Part shown: positions 16,727-25,245 of the stretch, one piece after another
Position numbering within the stretch: the first letter of the stretch is position 1
Layout: every line of letters starts with the position of its first letter
Origin: Streptomyces sp. NBC_01689
GTDB lineage: Bacteria > Actinomycetota > Actinomycetes > Streptomycetales > Streptomycetaceae
Length of the DNA: 64,000 bases
Assembly (NCBI RefSeq): GCF_036250675.1
Contig: NZ_CP109592.1
Location: 744,001-808,000, forward strand
Reading direction: 5' to 3'
Made by a program: the position numbers and the translations under genes
Notes under the pieces: model-generated
What the model was told of the DNA's origin: nothing
Database searches by the model: none
What the model saw: the letters and a program-made list of their open reading frames with translations, nothing else

Positions 16727-17520
16727 TGGTCTTCGTAGGGACGCGGCGGAACGGACCGGTTGTTGAGGTCCACGGACAGGAAGATGTCCTTCGCGACCGG
16801 AGCGCGGAGTTCCTCGGCGAGCTGGCCGATGAGTCCGGCGGTCCGGGCGAGCAGCGCGAAGGCACGAAGGAGCTCCAGGGGCAGGCCGAGATCCGCGAGC
16901 GCCGCCCCGCACACCCCGGCGCCGTTGAGCGGCAGGGTCCGGCCCAACACCTGCGGATGCACACGGCCGATGGCGGCGAACAGGGAGAGGTGCGGGCCGG
17001 TGAGCCCCTCCTCCTCGGCGATGCGGAACAGCCGGGGCGTGCGCGGGTCGCCCTGTTTGTGCACGTGGTGCCCGAGCCCGGGAACCAGCCGGCCCGCCTC
17101 CCGCGCGGACCGCACCGCGCCGAGCGCGAGCGCGTCCCATTCCGTGTCGTCGGCCGGAGGGCCGCCCTCCCCCCCGGCCAGGACGTCGTGCAGGAATCTG
17201 CCGCAGTCCTCGGTGACGCCCAGGAAGCGCGAACCGCCACCGAGCAGACCGGCCGCGAGCGCTCCCTGGACGGAGTCGGGGGCGGACAGGAACGTCAGTC
17301 GCGCCGTGATGGCGGTCGGCGTGAACCCGTGGTCGGCGAGCGCGGCCAGCACCGCCTCGAAGACCCGGATCTCGCCCTTCGCCGGCCGTCGCTGTGTCGC
17401 GAGCCAGAACGCCAGCTCGCCGAAGCCCACCTCGCCCATGACCTCCTCGGCGAGGTCGTGGCCGAGCAGGGTGATGCGGTCGGGGGTCGAGGCGCCGAGC
17501 GCCGTCGGGTACTCAGGCAT
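16702..17520 (-). CDS. Citryl-CoA lyase / citrate-synthase-like enzyme
   Basis: A 272-residue member of the citrate synthase superfamily in its short, lyase-like form. Visible marks are DRITLLGHDLAEEVMGEVGFGELAFWL at the N-terminus, the GLGHHVHKQGDPRTPRLF segment near 158 holding the active-site His pattern, and GRTLPLNGAGVCGAALADLGLP, with an aspartate in VAKDIFLSVDLNN near the end. The family cleaves or forms beta-hydroxyacyl-CoA esters such as citryl-CoA. The ATG at 17518-17520 overlaps the end of the CaiB gene by 8 nt; a GTG one codon earlier is possible. It is the last gene of the dioxygenase operon, next to a CoA-transferase, so it may split the CoA ester of the ring-cleavage product. 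Confidence 0.82.
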   Translation of the reverse strand: MPEYPTALGASTPDRITLLGHDLAEEVMGEVGFGELAFWLATQRRPAKGEIRVFEAVLAALADHGFTPTAITARLTFLSAPDSVQGALAAGLLGGGSRFLGVTEDCGRFLHDVLAGGEGGPPADDTEWDALALGAVRSAREAGRLVPGLGHHVHKQGDPRTPRLFRIAEEEGLTGPHLSLFAAIGRVHPQVLGRTLPLNGAGVCGAALADLGLPLELLRAFALLARTAGLIGQLAEELRAPVAKDIFLSVDLNNRSVPPRPYEDQGSRGVGE

Positions 17521-18790
17521 CACCGTTCTCCGTCCGTATCCGCGGGTCCTCGCCGTTCTCCGTCCGCACCCGTGGGCCCTCGCCGTTCTCCTTCCGAGCG
17601 CGCGCGCCCTCCCCGTTCGCCGTCCGTTCGCGCGGGTCCGGGCCGCCCTCCAGCCAGGCGCGTACGTCCTCGCCGTGCTCGTCGAGGACGGGCGGCGGCA
17701 GCCGGTAGGCGGCCGGTGTCTCGGAGAACCGGATCGGGTGCCGGGTCGTCGGCACCGCCCGCTCGCCCTCGCCGGCCTCGACCACCGGGTCGAGGCCGAA
17801 GCGCTCGGCCATGGCGAACCCGCCGTCGATCGTGTTGATCGGCCCGCACGGCACGCCCGCGGCGACCAGCAGATCGAACCACTCCAGCGCGCCGCGCGCC
17901 CGCAGCCGCTCCACCAGGATCGGCCGCAGTTCCTCCCGCCGCCCGGTGCGGTCCGCGTTGTGGCGGAAACGGGGGTCGTCGGCCGTCTCCGGGATGCCGA
18001 GCACCTCGCACAGTCTGCGGAACTGTCCGTCGTTGGCCGCGGTGACGATCAGGTCCCGGTCGGCGGTCGGCAGCGGCTCGTAGGGGAAGACACTGGGGTG
18101 GGCATTGCCCATCCGGTACGGCACGGTGCCGCCCGCGGCGTACGCGGAACTGTGGTTGACCAGCCCGGTCAGCGCCGAGGAGAGCAGATTGACCTCCACC
18201 AGCTGACCCCGTCCGGTGCTGTCGCGGTGCCGCAGCGCGGCCAGGATGCCGATGGCCGCGTGGTTCCCGGCCATCACGTCGAACACCGAGATGCCGGCCC
18301 GGTACGCGGGCCCCTCGGGGTCGCCGGTGAGGCTCATCAGTCCGGAGATCGCCTGGACCATCAGGTCGTACCCGGGAACGTCCCGCCCCGGGCCCGTGCC
18401 GAATCCGCTGATCGAGGCGTACACCACGCCCGGGTTCACCGCGCTCACCGAGGTGTGGTCCAGACCGTAGCGGGCCAGGCCGCCCGGCTTGAAGTTCTCG
18501 ATCACCACGTCCGCCCGCCGGGCGAGTTCCCTGGCGAGCCGGGCGTCCCGGGGCTCACGGAAGTCGAGGACCACCGACCGCTTCCCCCGGTTGACGCCCA
18601 GGTAGTACGTCGCCACCCCGTCCCGCACGGGTGGCGTCCAGGTACGGGTGTCGTCCCCCGCCGGGCCCTCGACCTTGATCACGTCGGCCCCGAGGTCCGC
18701 CAGCAGCATCGTCGCGTACGGACCCGCCAGGATCCGCGAGAAATCCGCCACCAGCAGACCGTCGAGCGGCCCGCGCACACCGTCGGTCAT
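17513..18790 (-). CDS. CaiB/BaiF (type III) CoA-transferase with repeat tail
   Basis: A 425-residue family III CoA-transferase. The N-terminus GPLDGLLVADFSRILAGPYATMLLADLGADVIKVE is the family signature; Asp171 in GISVFDVMAG is the expected catalytic residue that forms the enzyme anhydride. Residues 1-385 give a full-length enzyme. The last 40 or so residues are an extra tail of four 10-residue units (TENGEDPRIR type) encoded by a 30-bp DNA repeat, probably disordered. The gene sits between an amidohydrolase (3 nt away) and a citryl-CoA-lyase-like gene that it overlaps. It likely activates a dicarboxylic acid made by the dioxygenase route as its CoA thioester. Confidence 0.9.
   Translation of the reverse strand: MTDGVRGPLDGLLVADFSRILAGPYATMLLADLGADVIKVEGPAGDDTRTWTPPVRDGVATYYLGVNRGKRSVVLDFREPRDARLARELARRADVVIENFKPGGLARYGLDHTSVSAVNPGVVYASISGFGTGPGRDVPGYDLMVQAISGLMSLTGDPEGPAYRAGISVFDVMAGNHAAIGILAALRHRDSTGRGQLVEVNLLSSALTGLVNHSSAYAAGGTVPYRMGNAHPSVFPYEPLPTADRDLIVTAANDGQFRRLCEVLGIPETADDPRFRHNADRTGRREELRPILVERLRARGALEWFDLLVAAGVPCGPINTIDGGFAMAERFGLDPVVEAGEGERAVPTTRHPIRFSETPAAYRLPPPVLDEHGEDVRAWLEGGPDPRERTANGEGARARKENGEGPRVRTENGEDPRIRTENGDA
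17523..17642. repeat. Four tandem 30-bp repeats inside the CaiB gene
   Basis: Units begin with CCGTTCTC or CCGTTCGC at 17523, 17553, 17583 and 17613, exactly 30 bp apart, encoding in-frame 10-residue repeats at the C-terminus of the CoA-transferase. The period keeps the frame, so copy number could vary without breaking the gene. Confidence 0.85.
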
Positions 18791-18793
18791 GGG

Positions 18794-20284
18794 TTACGAC
18801 TCCTCCTGCCGCACCGCGACGCCCTCGCCGCGATACGTGCTGTACGTGTAGGGGTTCGACACCGGCTCGGTGCGCGGGATCTCCGGCTCCAGGGCCTCCC
18901 GCCACGCCTCCTCGCCCAGCGTCGCGCGGGCGTGCTCGACCGTGGCGCCCACCGCCTCGCGCGCCCCGCGCAGGTCGACGCCGACCAGTTCGTGCCGGTA
19001 CTTCACGACCCTGCCGTCGACGACGACCGTGTCCACGTCGGCCCGCTGGGCCTGGTAGACCACATGCCCGTAGGGGTGCAGGAGCGGGAACATGGCCGGA
19101 TCACGGTCGTTCCTGATCAGGACGAGGTCCGCCTTCTTGCCCGGGGTCAGTGAGCCGATCCGGTCGTCGAGGCCGAGGACGCGCGCGCCGCCGAGGGTGG
19201 CCCACTCGACGACGTCCTGCGCCCGCAGCGTGTGGTGGACCACCGTCTCGCCGGCCGCGTGGGCCTCCAGGTGCTCGCGGGCACGGTCGGCGGAGAGCGT
19301 GGCCCGCATCGCGGAGAAGAGGTCGCCGCTGAACCACACGCTGGTGTCCATCGACAGCGACACCGGGATGCCGTGCCGGCGCAGTCTCCAGGTGGGCGGG
19401 TAACCCTGACCGGCGTTCTGCTCGCTCTCCGCGGACACCGACACCCGGCCGCCGGAGGCGGCGATCCGCTGGTAGGAGTCCTCGCTGAGCGTCGCGGAGT
19501 GCACATAGGTCACGTCCGGGGTCATGAACCCGTGGTCCCACATCAGCCGGATGCCGTCGTCGCCGGTCGCGCCCCAGACCCCGGCGTGCGTGGTGACGGG
19601 CAGACCGAGGTCACGGGCCGCCTCGAACGCGGCCTTCTCCGGGAACGCCGCGTCGCCCGTGACGTCGAACGCCAGCTGGAGCCCCAGCATGTCGTCCCGC
19701 GCGGAGAAGTGCCGGTCCACGAACCCGCGCATCTCGGGTGCCGTGGCCCACTCCCAGGGCGCGCCCAGCAGGTTCCCGTAGGCCAGGACGAAGCGGCCGG
19801 GCACGGACCGCAGCGCCTCGACGGCCGCGTCCCCGTGCTCGGGCGTCCGCAGGCCGTGCGACCAGTCCACCGTCGTGGTCACGCCCCCGTCGAGCGCCTC
19901 GACGGCGGACAGCAGGTTGCCCGCGTGGATGTCCTCGGGGCGGAAGATCTTGCCCCAGTTCAGGTAGTAGAAGACGAAGTACTGCGACAGCGTCCAGTCC
20001 GCGCCGAAACCGCGCAGCGCCGTCTGCCACATGTGCCGGTGTGTGTCGACCATGCCGGGCATCAGAATGCCCCCGGTGGCGTCGATCACGACCGCGTCCT
20101 CGGGCGCCGTCAGCGCGTGCCCGACCCGCTCGATCAGCCCCGCGCGCACCAGGACGTCGCCGCCCTCCAGGAGGCCGATCGCGGGGTCCATGGACAGCAC
20201 GGTGGCGTTACGGAAGAGCAGCGGACGCCCGGAGTCGAGGTCGTCGGGCCGGGGGGTGTCGGAGTGCGGGGTGTCGATCGTCAT
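18794..20284 (-). CDS. Amidohydrolase (AtzA/TrzN/SsnA-type deaminase)
   Basis: A 496-residue metal-dependent hydrolase of the ATZ/TRZ subgroup of the amidohydrolase superfamily, which removes amino or halogen groups from N-heterocycles. Metal ligands can be placed: His82 and His84 in MVDTHRH, His233 in TTHAGVWG, His262 in YVHSATL and Asp313 in SLSMDTSVWF. The N- and C-terminal beta-sandwich is present (VLIRNDRDPAMF, VDTVVVDGRVVK). The ATG (20282-20284) overlaps the stop of the DoxX gene as ATGA, with GAGGTGA upstream. In this operon it may deaminate or dechlorinate the substrate before ring cleavage. The substrate cannot be named from sequence. Confidence 0.9.
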   Translation of the reverse strand: MTIDTPHSDTPRPDDLDSGRPLLFRNATVLSMDPAIGLLEGGDVLVRAGLIERVGHALTAPEDAVVIDATGGILMPGMVDTHRHMWQTALRGFGADWTLSQYFVFYYLNWGKIFRPEDIHAGNLLSAVEALDGGVTTTVDWSHGLRTPEHGDAAVEALRSVPGRFVLAYGNLLGAPWEWATAPEMRGFVDRHFSARDDMLGLQLAFDVTGDAAFPEKAAFEAARDLGLPVTTHAGVWGATGDDGIRLMWDHGFMTPDVTYVHSATLSEDSYQRIAASGGRVSVSAESEQNAGQGYPPTWRLRRHGIPVSLSMDTSVWFSGDLFSAMRATLSADRAREHLEAHAAGETVVHHTLRAQDVVEWATLGGARVLGLDDRIGSLTPGKKADLVLIRNDRDPAMFPLLHPYGHVVYQAQRADVDTVVVDGRVVKYRHELVGVDLRGAREAVGATVEHARATLGEEAWREALEPEIPRTEPVSNPYTYSTYRGEGVAVRQEES

Positions 20285-20805
20285 GGAGTCACCTCGTTGT
20301 GCTGCTGTGCGCGGGTACGCAGGACCCGCGACCGGAGGACGAGAGGCACGGCGGCGGTGGCCACGCCGACCGCGAGGGCGGCGGTTCCCCACCCGGGGCC
20401 GTGGAGTGCGCCGAGTCCGGTCGCGTGGTCGAGGGACCAGGCGCCCGGGCCGGTGAAACCGAGGACGGCGGCCGTGGCGCCGTACCAGAAGGGGACCTCG
20501 CAGCCGCCCTGTTGGGCCCAGAACCCGTTCGGGGCGGTCGCCGCGGACGCCACGGTCATCGTGCCGACGACGACGGCGCTCCCGCCGGGGGTGAGCAGGC
20601 CGGCCGCGAGCGACACCGCGCCGGTCAGCTCGGCCAGCCCCGCGAGCAGGACCATCGGCCGGCCGGGCACGAAGCCCCATCGCTCGAAGACGACGGCCGT
20701 TCCGTCGGGTCCGGCGCCGCCGAACCGGCCGAACAGCTTCTGCGCGCCGTGTCCGCACAGGAGCACCGCGAGCAGCAGCCGCAGCAGCAGGAGGCCGAGG
20801 TTCAC
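20281..20805 (-). CDS. DoxX-family membrane protein
   Basis: A 174-residue integral membrane protein of the DoxX family. It begins MNLGLLLLRLLLAVLLCGHGAQKLFG, the family opening with the GHG.QK.FG motif, and has four hydrophobic segments (about 3-20, 50-70, 75-95 and 135-160). DoxX proteins are subunits or partners of quinone-linked oxidation systems and often accompany oxygenases. Its GTG start overlaps the dioxygenase stop (GTGA) and its TGA overlaps the amidohydrolase start, so all three are translationally coupled. A role in electron disposal or uptake for the catabolic operon is inference. Confidence 0.85.
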   Translation of the reverse strand: MNLGLLLLRLLLAVLLCGHGAQKLFGRFGGAGPDGTAVVFERWGFVPGRPMVLLAGLAELTGAVSLAAGLLTPGGSAVVVGTMTVASAATAPNGFWAQQGGCEVPFWYGATAAVLGFTGPGAWSLDHATGLGALHGPGWGTAALAVGVATAAVPLVLRSRVLRTRAQQHNEVTP

Positions 20806-21683
20806 GGACGTGTCCCGTCCGGGGCCGAGGGCTGCAGCACGAAGTCGAACTCGGCGTGCAGATAGGGCGCGTCGACCGTGCTCCCGTCGGGGGCGGTTCC
20901 GGCCGGGCGTTCCCCGAAGTCCACCACCAGTTCGTCCTTGGTCCCGAAGACGACGTCGCTGTCCAGATAGGGGGAGCCGCTCCGGAACAGATGGGTGATC
21001 AGCCGGTCGTGGCCGGGGTGGTCGATGAGGAAGTGGATGTGCGCGGGCCTGAAGTGACTGATCCGGGTGCGGCCCACGAGCGCCCCGACCGGTCCGTCCA
21101 TCGGGATGGCGTAACCGAGCGGCGCGATCGTGCGCACGCAGTACGTCCCGTCGGACCGCGTCCGGTACTTCGCGCGCAGCCGCGCCTCGTCGACCTCCGC
21201 GAGCTGCGCCTCGTAGGTACCGTCCGCGTCGGCCTGCCACACGTCCAGGACGACGTCCGGCAGCGGGGCACCGTCGAGTCCGAGCACCCGGCCGGTGACG
21301 AACAGCGGGGTCCCCTCGACACCGTCGGACATGTCGAAGCCGTACGGGGCCGGCGGCGAGCCGTCGATGTGGAACGGGCCGAGGACCGTGGCCGGCGTCG
21401 CGGCGGGTGCGAACCGGTGGTTGAGCTGCACGACGAGCGTGCTCAGGCCGAGCACGTCGGAGGCGAGGATGAACTCCTGCCGTTTGTCGTCGCTGATCCG
21501 CCCGGTGGCCGTGAGCCACTCCACGGCCGCCATCCACTCGTCCTCGGTGAGCCGGACCTCGCGGGCGAACGCGTGCAGGTGCCGCACCAGCGCCGTCGTC
21601 AGCTCGGCGACCCGGGGCGAATGGGCGGTGGCCCAGCGCTTCTCCGCGAGGTCGGTGAGATTCTCCTCCGTCACGAAGGCCAT
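20802..21683 (-). CDS. Intradiol ring-cleavage dioxygenase (hydroxyquinol/catechol 1,2-type)
   Basis: A 293-residue non-haem Fe(III) dioxygenase that should split a catechol-type ring between its hydroxyls to a muconate or maleylacetate product. The N-terminal helical dimer domain (about 1-95) is followed by the beta-sandwich. Iron ligands: Tyr157 in ADGTYEAQ, Tyr191 in APLGYAIP, and His215 and His217 in FRPAHIHF. The presence of the helical domain and GPFHIDGSP favours the catechol/hydroxyquinol group over protocatechuate. Start ATG 21681-21683 has a strong GGAGG. First gene of the five-gene operon, divergent from an IclR regulator with a palindrome between. Confidence 0.92.
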   Translation of the reverse strand: MAFVTEENLTDLAEKRWATAHSPRVAELTTALVRHLHAFAREVRLTEDEWMAAVEWLTATGRISDDKRQEFILASDVLGLSTLVVQLNHRFAPAATPATVLGPFHIDGSPPAPYGFDMSDGVEGTPLFVTGRVLGLDGAPLPDVVLDVWQADADGTYEAQLAEVDEARLRAKYRTRSDGTYCVRTIAPLGYAIPMDGPVGALVGRTRISHFRPAHIHFLIDHPGHDRLITHLFRSGSPYLDSDVVFGTKDELVVDFGERPAGTAPDGSTVDAPYLHAEFDFVLQPSAPDGTRP

Positions 21684-21716
21684 GGAATCCTCCTTGGTCC
21701 GGCCTGCCCGACGTTC

Positions 21717-21820
21717 TGCGGACGACCGTCCGCACAGCGGTCAATCTGCCGCATGGTTGAGCATGAAACAAGACCTCTGCACCGACCAAGGGGACTCACA
21801 TCTGCCGGACCACTGTCCGC
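21717..21820. promoter_or_regulatory. IclR operator region
   Basis: Between the dioxygenase and the iclR gene there is a perfect palindrome, TGCGGACG-AC-CGTCCGCA (21717-21734). A weaker related site, TGCCGGAC-CACT-GTCCGC (21803-21820), lies just before the iclR -10 box TAGCCT (21826-21831). One site near each promoter fits repression or activation of the operon plus autoregulation. Confidence 0.65.
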
Positions 21821-21837
21821 TCGGTTAGCCTGGCCGT

Positions 21838-22644
21838 ATGCGCCGAGAAGGAAATCCCGAGTTCATCGAAGCCCTCGCCCGAGGGCTGGACGTGTTGCGC
21901 TGCTTCCGCCCGGGCAGCGACGCGATGTCCCTCAGCGAGATCGCCGGCGCCACGGGCCTCGCCCGCCCCACGGCCCGCAGGATCCTCATCACCCTGGAGC
22001 AGCTCGGCTACGTCCGTTCGCAGGAGCGCGGATTCTCCCTCACCCCCCGGGTGCTCGACCTCGGCAGCGCGTACGTCGGTTCGATGAACCTCTGGGATCT
22101 CGCCCGGCCCCACCTCCGCGAGCTGGTCCGGCAGACCGGCGAGTCCTGCTCGGTGGCCCAGCTCGACGGCTCCGACATCGTCTACGTGGCCAGGGTCGCC
22201 GTGCCGAAACTGGTCACCCTCGCCGTCACCGTCGGCACGAGGTTCCCCGCCCTGCAGACCTCGCTCGGCAAGGTCCTGCTGGCCAGCCTGTCCGCCGAGG
22301 AACTGGACAAGTCCCTGGCCGAACCGAGCCGTTCGGGCCTCACCCCACGCCGGACCCCGGACCGGGAGGAGATCGACGCCGTCCTGCGCGAGGTGCGGGC
22401 CAAGGGATGGGCGGTCACGGACCAGGAACTCGCGCCGGGCATCCGCTCGGTCGCCGCGCCCGTGCGCGACGGGGACGGCAGGACCGTGGCGGCCGTGAAC
22501 GTCAACGCCCACGCCGCCGAGACCTCGGTGGAGACTCTGGCCGACCACCATCTGCCCCTGCTGCTGCGTGCGGCGAGCGCCATCAGTGGCGACTGGGCAC
22601 TGTGGCGGGCACGCCCCCTGGAAACCCTCGACATCGCGCCCTGA
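21838..22644 (+). CDS. IclR-family regulator of the ring-cleavage operon
   Basis: A 268-residue IclR/PcaR-type regulator. The winged helix-turn-helix is at about residues 10-75 (EALARGLDVLRCFRPG, LSEIAGATGLARPTARRIL) and the effector domain follows, with TSLGKVLLA and GIRSVAAPV. This subgroup includes PcaR and PobR, which sense aromatic pathway intermediates. It is divergent from the dioxygenase operon and is its expected regulator. There is no Shine-Dalgarno; TAGCCT lies 6 nt before the ATG, so it is probably leaderless. The inducer is likely a pathway intermediate such as a muconate-type acid. Confidence 0.92.
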   Translation: MRREGNPEFIEALARGLDVLRCFRPGSDAMSLSEIAGATGLARPTARRILITLEQLGYVRSQERGFSLTPRVLDLGSAYVGSMNLWDLARPHLRELVRQTGESCSVAQLDGSDIVYVARVAVPKLVTLAVTVGTRFPALQTSLGKVLLASLSAEELDKSLAEPSRSGLTPRRTPDREEIDAVLREVRAKGWAVTDQELAPGIRSVAAPVRDGDGRTVAAVNVNAHAAETSVETLADHHLPLLLRAASAISGDWALWRARPLETLDIAP

Positions 22645-22873
22645 GTCACGGTCCCGCGAGCCGGCCCTCCCGAACGTTCCAGCCCGAGCCGGACGGTCAC
22701 CGGCCACCGCTCCGAAACCAGACCGAAGGTCACGGGCCGTCCCTCCGCTGCCCGACGGTCACGGGCCACCCCTTCGGCGGTGGACGGAGCACACGTCGCC
22801 GCGCCTTTCCGGCAACCGCGCCACCGCCCTTTACGATCACCGACCATTGCTCGATCGGCCCGGGGAGTGGTGC

Positions 22874-23671
22874 ATGACAGGGAAGTCCCGACGGACGGTG
22901 ACGGCCGTGCTGACAGCACTCACCCTGGTGATCGGCCTGTCGGCGACGGCCCGGGGCATCGTCAACGGCCACCGGGTGACGTCACCGGCCAAGTACCCCT
23001 GGATGGCGCAGATCCAGATCCTGCGGGACGGCCGTCCCCAGAGCCTCTGCACGGGCACGCTGGTGAGCCGGAGCTGGGTGCTCACCGCGGGCCACTGCGC
23101 CGACAGCCCGGACATCATGGTGGTCCTGGGCACCACCGTGCTGCGGACGGGGACGGACGCCTCGCTGCGGGTGGCCCGCGTGATCAGACACCCTCGGTAC
23201 GCGACGGGCGGCCGGCTCCGCTACGACGCGGCGCTCCTGCGGCTGGACCCGCCCGTGAGCTTCTCCCGCACCGTGGCGCCCCTGGCGCTGCCGCCCTCCG
23301 CACGGCTCACCTCGTATCCGGGACCGCTCGTGGTCGCCGGCTGGGGCCACACCCGTGAGGACGGACCCGCGTCGCGCTCGCTGCGGGAGACGGACCTGAC
23401 CGAGAGCGGCCGGTGCTTCCGGCAGGGATTCCGGCACGAGGTGCACCTGTGCACGCTCATCCGGAACCACCGGGCGACGTGTTACGGAGACAGCGGAGCG
23501 CCCCTGATGCACCGGGACCGCCGGAGGGGCCTCGTCCTCGTGGGGGTGGCCAGCGGCATGGTCGGCGATCACCCCTGCGGCGCGGAGGGAGAGGAGAACT
23601 ACTTCGCCCGGGTCTCGGCCCTCGTGGACTGGATCCGCCACCAGACCGGGCCGCGGACGCCCGGCCGTTGA
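22874..23671 (+). CDS. Secreted trypsin-like serine protease
   Basis: A 265-residue S1A protease with a signal peptide (about 1-27) and the mature N-terminus IVNGHRV preceded by a short or absent propeptide. The triad is His74 in LTAGHC, Asp118 in YDAALLRL and Ser207 in GDSGAP. Three Cys pairs fit the chymotrypsin fold. The residue six before the Ser, normally Asp in trypsin, falls in RATCYGDSG, so the S1 pocket lacks that Asp and specificity is probably not strictly tryptic. ATG 22874 has GGGGAG upstream. Monocistronic, secreted. Confidence 0.9.
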   Translation: MTGKSRRTVTAVLTALTLVIGLSATARGIVNGHRVTSPAKYPWMAQIQILRDGRPQSLCTGTLVSRSWVLTAGHCADSPDIMVVLGTTVLRTGTDASLRVARVIRHPRYATGGRLRYDAALLRLDPPVSFSRTVAPLALPPSARLTSYPGPLVVAGWGHTREDGPASRSLRETDLTESGRCFRQGFRHEVHLCTLIRNHRATCYGDSGAPLMHRDRRRGLVLVGVASGMVGDHPCGAEGEENYFARVSALVDWIRHQTGPRTPGR

Positions 23672-23697
23672 CGCCCCGGCCACCGGCGGACGCCCGG

Positions 23698-25245
23698 CTA
23701 CCCCGCCGACGGACGCCGGAGGAGGAGCGCCGTCGGAACGGCCATCACGAGGAGCACGATCCCGGCGACCAGCCAGCCCAGGTGGAGGGCTTCGCTGAAG
23801 GCCTGCGGGACGGCGACGGATATCACGTGCGCCTGTGCGGCCGGAGGGGTGCCCGCACCGCCGTGGGTGATTCCCGCGACCACGCCGTCGACACGGTCGC
23901 CCGGGACGCCGGACGAGGTCAGCCGGTCGTGCAGGTACGCCGGGAAGCGGGTGGTGACCAGGGTGCCCAGGATGCTGGGACCGAGCACGCTGCCGAGCTG
24001 GCGGAACATGTTGACCGACGCGGCCGCCATGCCGGCCTGGAGCGGGGGCACGCTGTTGACGGCCGCGGCGGTCGCCGGCGCCACCAGGACGGCGGAACCC
24101 GCGCCCGCCGTGAACAGACCCGGCCACATGGCCCCGTACCCGCTGGAGGGGCCGGCCGCCAGGAGCGCGAAGGCTCCCGCGCCCATCAGCACGAGACCGG
24201 CGCTGAGCGTGGCGGCGATGCCGATCCTGCGCACCAGACGCCCGGCGACGGCACTGACGACGATGTAGGTGGCGAACATCGGGAGCAGCTTCACGCCGGT
24301 GGTCAGCGCGTCGTCGTGGGCGACCCGCTCCAGATGCAGGACCGTGAGCAGCGAGATGCCGACGAAGCCGAACATGGTGACGGCGCCGATGCCCATCACC
24401 GTCGTGAACGAGGCGTTCTTGAACAGCCGCAGCTGCAGCATGGGGTCGTCGTGCCGGAGTTCGACCCGCACGAAGGCCGCCGTCGAGACGGCGAAGACCG
24501 CGTACGCGGCGATGATGAGGGGCCTGCCGTAGCCGGTGGAGCCGCCCTCGATGATCGCGTACGTGGCGGACGCGACGGCGAGGGTGCCGAGCACGACACC
24601 CGCCGGGTCGAACCGCCGCGTCGGATGCCTGCTCTCGGACACCAGCAGCGGAGTGAGGACCAGGGCGAGTACGCCGATGACCACGTTGGTGAGGAAGACG
24701 GCGTGCCACGACACGCGGTAGAGCAGCACACCCGCCACCAGCGGCCCGACCGCCAGCCCGAGACCCGCGCAACTGGCCCAGACGCTGATGGCGCCGGTGC
24801 GCTCGTGCGGGTCGGTGAAGGTGTGGCTCACTATGGCCAGGCTGGCCGGCAGGACGGCCGCCGCCCCGACGCCCATCAGCGCCTGTGCCCCGATGAGCGG
24901 GCCCGCGTCATCCGCGAGGAAGGCGACGAGGCTGCCGGCCGTGAAGAGCGCGACGCCCGCCACGAGAATCCGGCGCCGTCCGAGGATGTCGCTCAGGGTG
25001 CCCGCCGACAGCACGAGGCTCACCAGCGCGAGGCTGAAGGCACTGCTCACCCAGACCGTGGTGCTCGCGGACAGGTGCAGGGCGTCCTGAAGCGGTGAGA
25101 GTGCCGAGATCGTCGAGGACACGTTGACGAAGGACATCATCACACCCAGGCAGAGGACCAGCAGGGCCCACCACCTCCGCCTGTCCGGAGTGTTGGACAC
25201 AGGGGTCGCGGCCGCCTGGATGCTAGGCTGACTAGTGGAAACCAT
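23698..25245 (-). CDS. MFS multidrug exporter (DHA2/EmrB family)
   Basis: A 515-residue drug:proton antiporter with about 14 transmembrane helices. The first helix region RWWALLVLCLGVMMSFVNVSSTISALSPLQDAL, the GTLSDILGRRR loop and motif C in CAGLGLAVGPLVAGVLL fit DHA2. It is divergent from an HxlR regulator and its start codon lies inside a CATAGCCAG operator half-site, so translation and transcription initiation coincide: TACCGT at 25252-25257 is 6 nt before the ATG and there is no Shine-Dalgarno. Expression should be derepressed when HxlR senses its ligand. The substrate is unknown; a toxic electrophile or quinone is plausible given the regulator type. Confidence 0.9.
   Translation of the reverse strand: MVSTSQPSIQAAATPVSNTPDRRRWWALLVLCLGVMMSFVNVSSTISALSPLQDALHLSASTTVWVSSAFSLALVSLVLSAGTLSDILGRRRILVAGVALFTAGSLVAFLADDAGPLIGAQALMGVGAAAVLPASLAIVSHTFTDPHERTGAISVWASCAGLGLAVGPLVAGVLLYRVSWHAVFLTNVVIGVLALVLTPLLVSESRHPTRRFDPAGVVLGTLAVASATYAIIEGGSTGYGRPLIIAAYAVFAVSTAAFVRVELRHDDPMLQLRLFKNASFTTVMGIGAVTMFGFVGISLLTVLHLERVAHDDALTTGVKLLPMFATYIVVSAVAGRLVRRIGIAATLSAGLVLMGAGAFALLAAGPSSGYGAMWPGLFTAGAGSAVLVAPATAAAVNSVPPLQAGMAAASVNMFRQLGSVLGPSILGTLVTTRFPAYLHDRLTSSGVPGDRVDGVVAGITHGGAGTPPAAQAHVISVAVPQAFSEALHLGWLVAGIVLLVMAVPTALLLRRPSAG

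Noticed and set aside
19232..22877. Long plus-strand frames (588 and 673 codons) opposite the catabolic operon
   Set aside because: Antisense shadows with Arg/Gly/Pro-biased composition; the minus-strand genes carry complete catalytic motifs.
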